This document shows positions 6,443 through 8,770 of a DNA stretch of 8,770 bases, piece after piece. How positions within the stretch are numbered: the stretch's first letter is position 1; the number at the start of each line of letters is the position of its first letter. Both the position numbers and the translations under genes were made by a program. The stretch is from Thiohalobacter sp. Its GTDB lineage: Bacteria > Pseudomonadota > Gammaproteobacteria > Thiohalobacterales > Thiohalobacteraceae. The DNA lies in assembly GCA_027030825.1 (NCBI GenBank), contig JALVEM010000352.1:1-8770 (forward strand), read 5' to 3'. The notes under the pieces were generated by a model, which saw nothing but the letters and a program-made list of their open reading frames with translations, ran no database searches and was not told the DNA's origin.

Positions 6443-7852
6443 TCAGAGCGAGTAGTACATGTCGAACTCGACCGGATGGGTGGTCATATTCAGACGCTGG
6501 ACCTCTTCCATCTTGAGCTCCAGGTAGCCGTCGATCATGTCGTCGGTGAACACGCCGCCGGCGGTCAGGAACTTGCGGTCGGCGTCCAGCGCCATGAGCG
6601 CCTCCTCGAGCGACCGGGCCACCTTCGGGATCTCGGCTTCCTCTTCCGGCGGCAGGTCGTAGAGGTCCTTGTCCATGGCGTCACCCGGATGGATCTTGTT
6701 CTGGATGCCGTCGAGGCCGGCCATGAGCATGGCAGAGAAGGCCAGGTAGGGGTTGGCCGTGGAGTCGGGGAAACGGACCTCGATGCGGCGCGCCTTGGGA
6801 TTGGACACGAACGGAATGCGTATCGAGGCGGAACGGTTGCGGGCCGAGTAGGCCAGCATCACGGGTGCCTCGAAGCCCGGCACCAGACGCTTGTAGGAAT
6901 TGGTCGAAGCGTTGGTGAAGGCATTCAGCGCGCGGGCGTGCTTGATGATGCCGCCGATGTAGTAGAGCGCGATCTCGGACAGCCCGCCGTACTTGTTGCC
7001 GGAGAAGATGTTCTTGCCGTTCTTCGACAGCGACTGGTGCACGTGCATGCCGTTGCCGTTGTCGCCGACCAGCGGCTTGGGCATGAAGGTGGCGGTCTTG
7101 CCGTAGGCCGCGGCCACGTTCATCACCACATACTTGAGGATCTGCACCGCGTCGGCCTTCTTGACCAGGGTGTCGGCGCCCACGCCGATCTCGCACTGGC
7201 CGGCGGTGGCCACCTCGTGGTGATGCACCTCCGCCTTCAGACCCATCTCCTCGAGCGCCAGGCACATGGCACCGCGCAGATCGTGCAGCGAGTCGACCGG
7301 CGGCACCGGGAAGTAACCGCCCTTGACGCTCGGGCGATGGCCCAGGTTGCCGTCCTCGTAGACCCGTTCGGTATTCCAGTGGGCCTCGTCGGAGTCCACC
7401 TTGTAGAAGGCGCCGGCCATGGTGGCGCCCCAGCGCACGTCGTCGAGCACGAAGAACTCGTTTTCGGGCCCGAACAGCACGGTGTCCGCGATGCCGGTGG
7501 ACTTGAGGTATTCCTCGGCACGCTTGGCGAGCGAGCGGGGATCGCGCTCGTAGCCCTTCATGGTGGCCGGCTCCAGGATGTCGCAGCGGATGTTGACCTG
7601 GGGCTCGTCGCTGAAGGGATCGAGCACGGCCGTGGTGGTGTCGGGCATGAGGATCATGTCGGATTCGTTGATGCCCTTCCAGCCGGCGATGGAGGAGCCG
7701 TCGAACATCTTGCCGTCCTTGAAGAAGGCGGCATTGATCTCGTGTGCGGGGACGGTCACGTGCTGTTCCTTGCCCCGGGTGTCGGTGAAGCGAAGATCGA
7801 CGAACTTGACGTCGTTGTCCTTGATGAGTTTCTGGACCTTGCTAGCGCTCAT
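6443..7852 (-). CDS. glnA: Type I glutamine synthetase (GSI-beta), adenylylation-regulated
   Basis: The 469-residue protein makes glutamine from glutamate, ammonium and ATP as a cytosolic dodecamer; its length equals that of typical proteobacterial GlnA. Visible signatures are FDGSSIAGWKG (50-60), the metal-binding GPENEFF (128-134), HHHEVATAGQCEIG (210-223), NGNGMHVHQSL (265-275) with the catalytic histidine, KRLVPGFEAPV (321-331), the substrate arginine loop NRSASIRIP (339-347) and the adenylylation site DLYDLPPEE with Tyr398. The Tyr398 site places it in the beta subgroup, inactivated by GlnE under nitrogen excess. The start is firm: AGGAG (7860-7864 on the minus strand) lies seven bases before the ATG at 7850-7852. 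A terminator follows. Upstream lie a sigma-54-like promoter and two NtrC sites, so nitrogen-limited induction is expected. Confidence 0.98.
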   Translation of the reverse strand: MSASKVQKLIKDNDVKFVDLRFTDTRGKEQHVTVPAHEINAAFFKDGKMFDGSSIAGWKGINESDMILMPDTTTAVLDPFSDEPQVNIRCDILEPATMKGYERDPRSLAKRAEEYLKSTGIADTVLFGPENEFFVLDDVRWGATMAGAFYKVDSDEAHWNTERVYEDGNLGHRPSVKGGYFPVPPVDSLHDLRGAMCLALEEMGLKAEVHHHEVATAGQCEIGVGADTLVKKADAVQILKYVVMNVAAAYGKTATFMPKPLVGDNGNGMHVHQSLSKNGKNIFSGNKYGGLSEIALYYIGGIIKHARALNAFTNASTNSYKRLVPGFEAPVMLAYSARNRSASIRIPFVSNPKARRIEVRFPDSTANPYLAFSAMLMAGLDGIQNKIHPGDAMDKDLYDLPPEEEAEIPKVARSLEEALMALDADRKFLTAGGVFTDDMIDGYLELKMEEVQRLNMTTHPVEFDMYYSL

Positions 7853-7957
7853 GTTTCAACTCCTGCTGTGGTTTTTGCCTTGCTCCCGTTTTCCATGCCG
7901 CCGGCGTTCGGCCATGCCGGGCCGAGGCCTTCGGTGGCTCGCGATGCCCGCCGTGAG

Positions 7958-7973
7958 TGCAGAGTCCATGCCA
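7958..7973 (-). promoter_or_regulatory. Predicted sigma-54 (-24/-12) promoter of glnA
   Basis: The minus strand reads TGGCATGGACTCTGCA, close to the TGGCACG-N4-TTGCA consensus, with the essential GG (7972-7971) and GC (7960-7959) separated by exactly ten bases. It differs at one -24 base and one -12 base. Transcription would start near 7947, giving a leader of about 95 nt. The two NtrC palindromes are centred about 99 and 120 bases upstream of that start, a normal enhancer distance for NtrC. Confidence 0.72.
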
Positions 7974-8037
7974 CACGACCGGCACGAAATGAATTCAGCT
8001 ACTTACCTTGCTTTCGACTGTTCCCGAACACACTGAC

Positions 8038-8054
8038 TGCACCGTTATGGTGCA
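8038..8054. promoter_or_regulatory. NtrC binding site, promoter-proximal, upstream of glnA
   Basis: TGCACCGTTATGGTGCA has both half-sites of the NtrC consensus (TGCACC-N5-GGTGCA). Its centre at 8046 is about 99 bases upstream of the predicted glnA start point. With the neighbouring site it forms a two-dimer enhancer on which phosphorylated NtrC can oligomerise. Confidence 0.88.
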
Positions 8055-8058
8055 TAAG

Positions 8059-8075
8059 CGCACCGTTATGGTGCA
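8059..8075. promoter_or_regulatory. NtrC binding site, distal, upstream of glnA
   Basis: CGCACCGTTATGGTGCA differs from the proximal site only at its first base and has the same GTTAT spacer. The centres are 21 bases apart, two helical turns, so both dimers face the same side of the DNA. The site ends one base from the stop codon of the cation efflux gene. Confidence 0.87.
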
Positions 8076-8076
8076 A

Positions 8077-8770
8077 TCATGCCTCGATCAATACGCGGAC
8101 CCGGCCCACCTCGGGGACTGTCTGAAGGGCCTCGCGCAATCGACGACCGAGATCGTCCACCTCGCCGTCCCGGCACCGGATGACGTCGGGATCGAGCACC
8201 AGATCGACATGGATGCGGCCGTCAAGGTAATGCAGAATCACGTCCCTGACCAGATCGGGACGCCCGGTAACGCGGCTCCAGGCCGCACGCAGCCGGTCCA
8301 TCAGCTCCGAACGCAGCGGCAGCCCGTCGTTGGGCGAGGCGGTCTCGTCGTTCTCGGGATCGATGTGCACCGTCACGTCGGTGACGAAATCCAGGTCTTC
8401 CAGCAGCCGTCGGCGCACGGCCTCGCCGATCTGGTGCCCTTCCGAGACGCTGATGCGCGGATCCACCTGGATGTGTACGTCCACCAGCGCATCGCCACCA
8501 CTGCGCCTCGTGCGCAGCATGTGCAGGGCCTCGACGCCCTCGACATCGTGGATGGTCTCGCGGATGCGTGCGATCTCCTCCTTCTCGAGGGCGGTGTCGA
8601 TGAGCTCGCGCACGCTCTGCCAGATGAGCTCCCAGGCGATGCGTGCGATCATCACGGCCACCACGACCGCCGCCACAGCGTCCAGCCAGGGATAGCCCCA
8701 GATGGCGCCGGCCACGCCCACGATCACCACGATCGAGGAGATGGCGTCGGACCGGTGATGCCAGGCATTG
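8077..8770 (-). CDS. FieF-like cation diffusion facilitator, C-terminal part, with extra C-terminal domain
   Basis: The frame is open to the right edge; 230 C-terminal residues are visible and the start is outside. They open with NAWHHRSDAISSI, the end of transmembrane helix 5 with the HxxxD metal site of CDF proton/metal antiporters, then helix 6 (about 28-50). The cytoplasmic dimerisation domain follows (about 55-140). It keeps every residue equivalent to the FieF cytoplasmic zinc sites: visible H83 (ALHMLRTR), H99 (VDVHIQV), H112 (EGHQIGE), H135 and D137 (VTVHIDPE). A divalent-cation exporter for zinc, iron or similar is therefore likely, though the metal cannot be read from the sequence. 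Residues 141-230 are an extension FieF lacks; it repeats the same strand-helix-strand pattern (HVDLVLDPD, DLGRRLREALQTVPE, VGRVRVLIEA). It is transcribed toward glnA with no terminator visible between them. Confidence 0.9.
   Translation of the reverse strand, partial: NAWHHRSDAISSIVVIVGVAGAIWGYPWLDAVAAVVVAVMIARIAWELIWQSVRELIDTALEKEEIARIRETIHDVEGVEALHMLRTRRSGGDALVDVHIQVDPRISVSEGHQIGEAVRRRLLEDLDFVTDVTVHIDPENDETASPNDGLPLRSELMDRLRAAWSRVTGRPDLVRDVILHYLDGRIHVDLVLDPDVIRCRDGEVDDLGRRLREALQTVPEVGRVRVLIEA

Noticed and set aside
8038..8075. The paired palindromes as a mobile repeat or small hairpin terminator of the efflux gene
   Set aside because: They match the NtrC consensus exactly, sit at enhancer distance from a sigma-54 element, and have no T-run. 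A third copy lies in front of ntrB, which fits a regulon rather than a repeat element.
6476..8125. 549-codon open frame on the plus strand opposite glnA
   Set aside because: It lies antisense to an unambiguous glnA, runs through the glnA promoter region, and its composition (rich in G, V, H, L) is the usual mirror of a high-GC gene. No domain is recognisable.

Overview
The window looks like chromosomal DNA from a high-GC gammaproteobacterium. The order glnA, a DUF4124 gene, ntrB, ntrC is familiar from Pseudomonas and purple-sulfur/Ectothiorhodospira-type relatives; placement below class is inference. Protein-coding genes fill nearly all of it. I see no rRNA, tRNA, CRISPR array or insertion sequence.

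Left part (1-2878, plus strand): the 3' end of a type IV pilus cluster of the MSHA type. The genes are an MshO/PulJ-like minor prepilin (cut by the left edge), an MshP/PilX-like minor prepilin fused to seven propeller-like repeats, and an MshI/PilM-like assembly protein. They overlap or nearly touch, so they are probably one operon. The fusion protein is the most unusual item in the window: it looks like a pilus-displayed beta-propeller, possibly at the tip.

Middle and right part (2931-7852, minus strand): a nitrogen-control block. Transcribed right to left it holds glnA (glutamine synthetase with an adenylylation tyrosine), a terminator, a small secreted DUF4124 protein, then the two-component pair ntrB (sensor kinase) and ntrC (sigma-54 activator), whose stop and start codons share one base. 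Three near-identical NtrC-type palindromes (TGCACC-N5-GGTGCA) lie here. Two sit side by side upstream of glnA, 21 bp apart and about 100-120 bp upstream of a sigma-54-like -24/-12 element. The third lies on the -10 of a sigma-70-like promoter in front of ntrB. The inferred circuit is NtrC~P activating glnA and repressing its own operon, as at glnA-glnL-glnG in enterics but with separate transcription units.

Right edge (8077-8770, minus strand): the C-terminal part of a FieF-like cation diffusion facilitator. It keeps all five metal-binding residues of the cytoplasmic domain and carries an extra domain that looks like a degenerate second copy of it. Its stop codon lies one base from the distal NtrC site of glnA.
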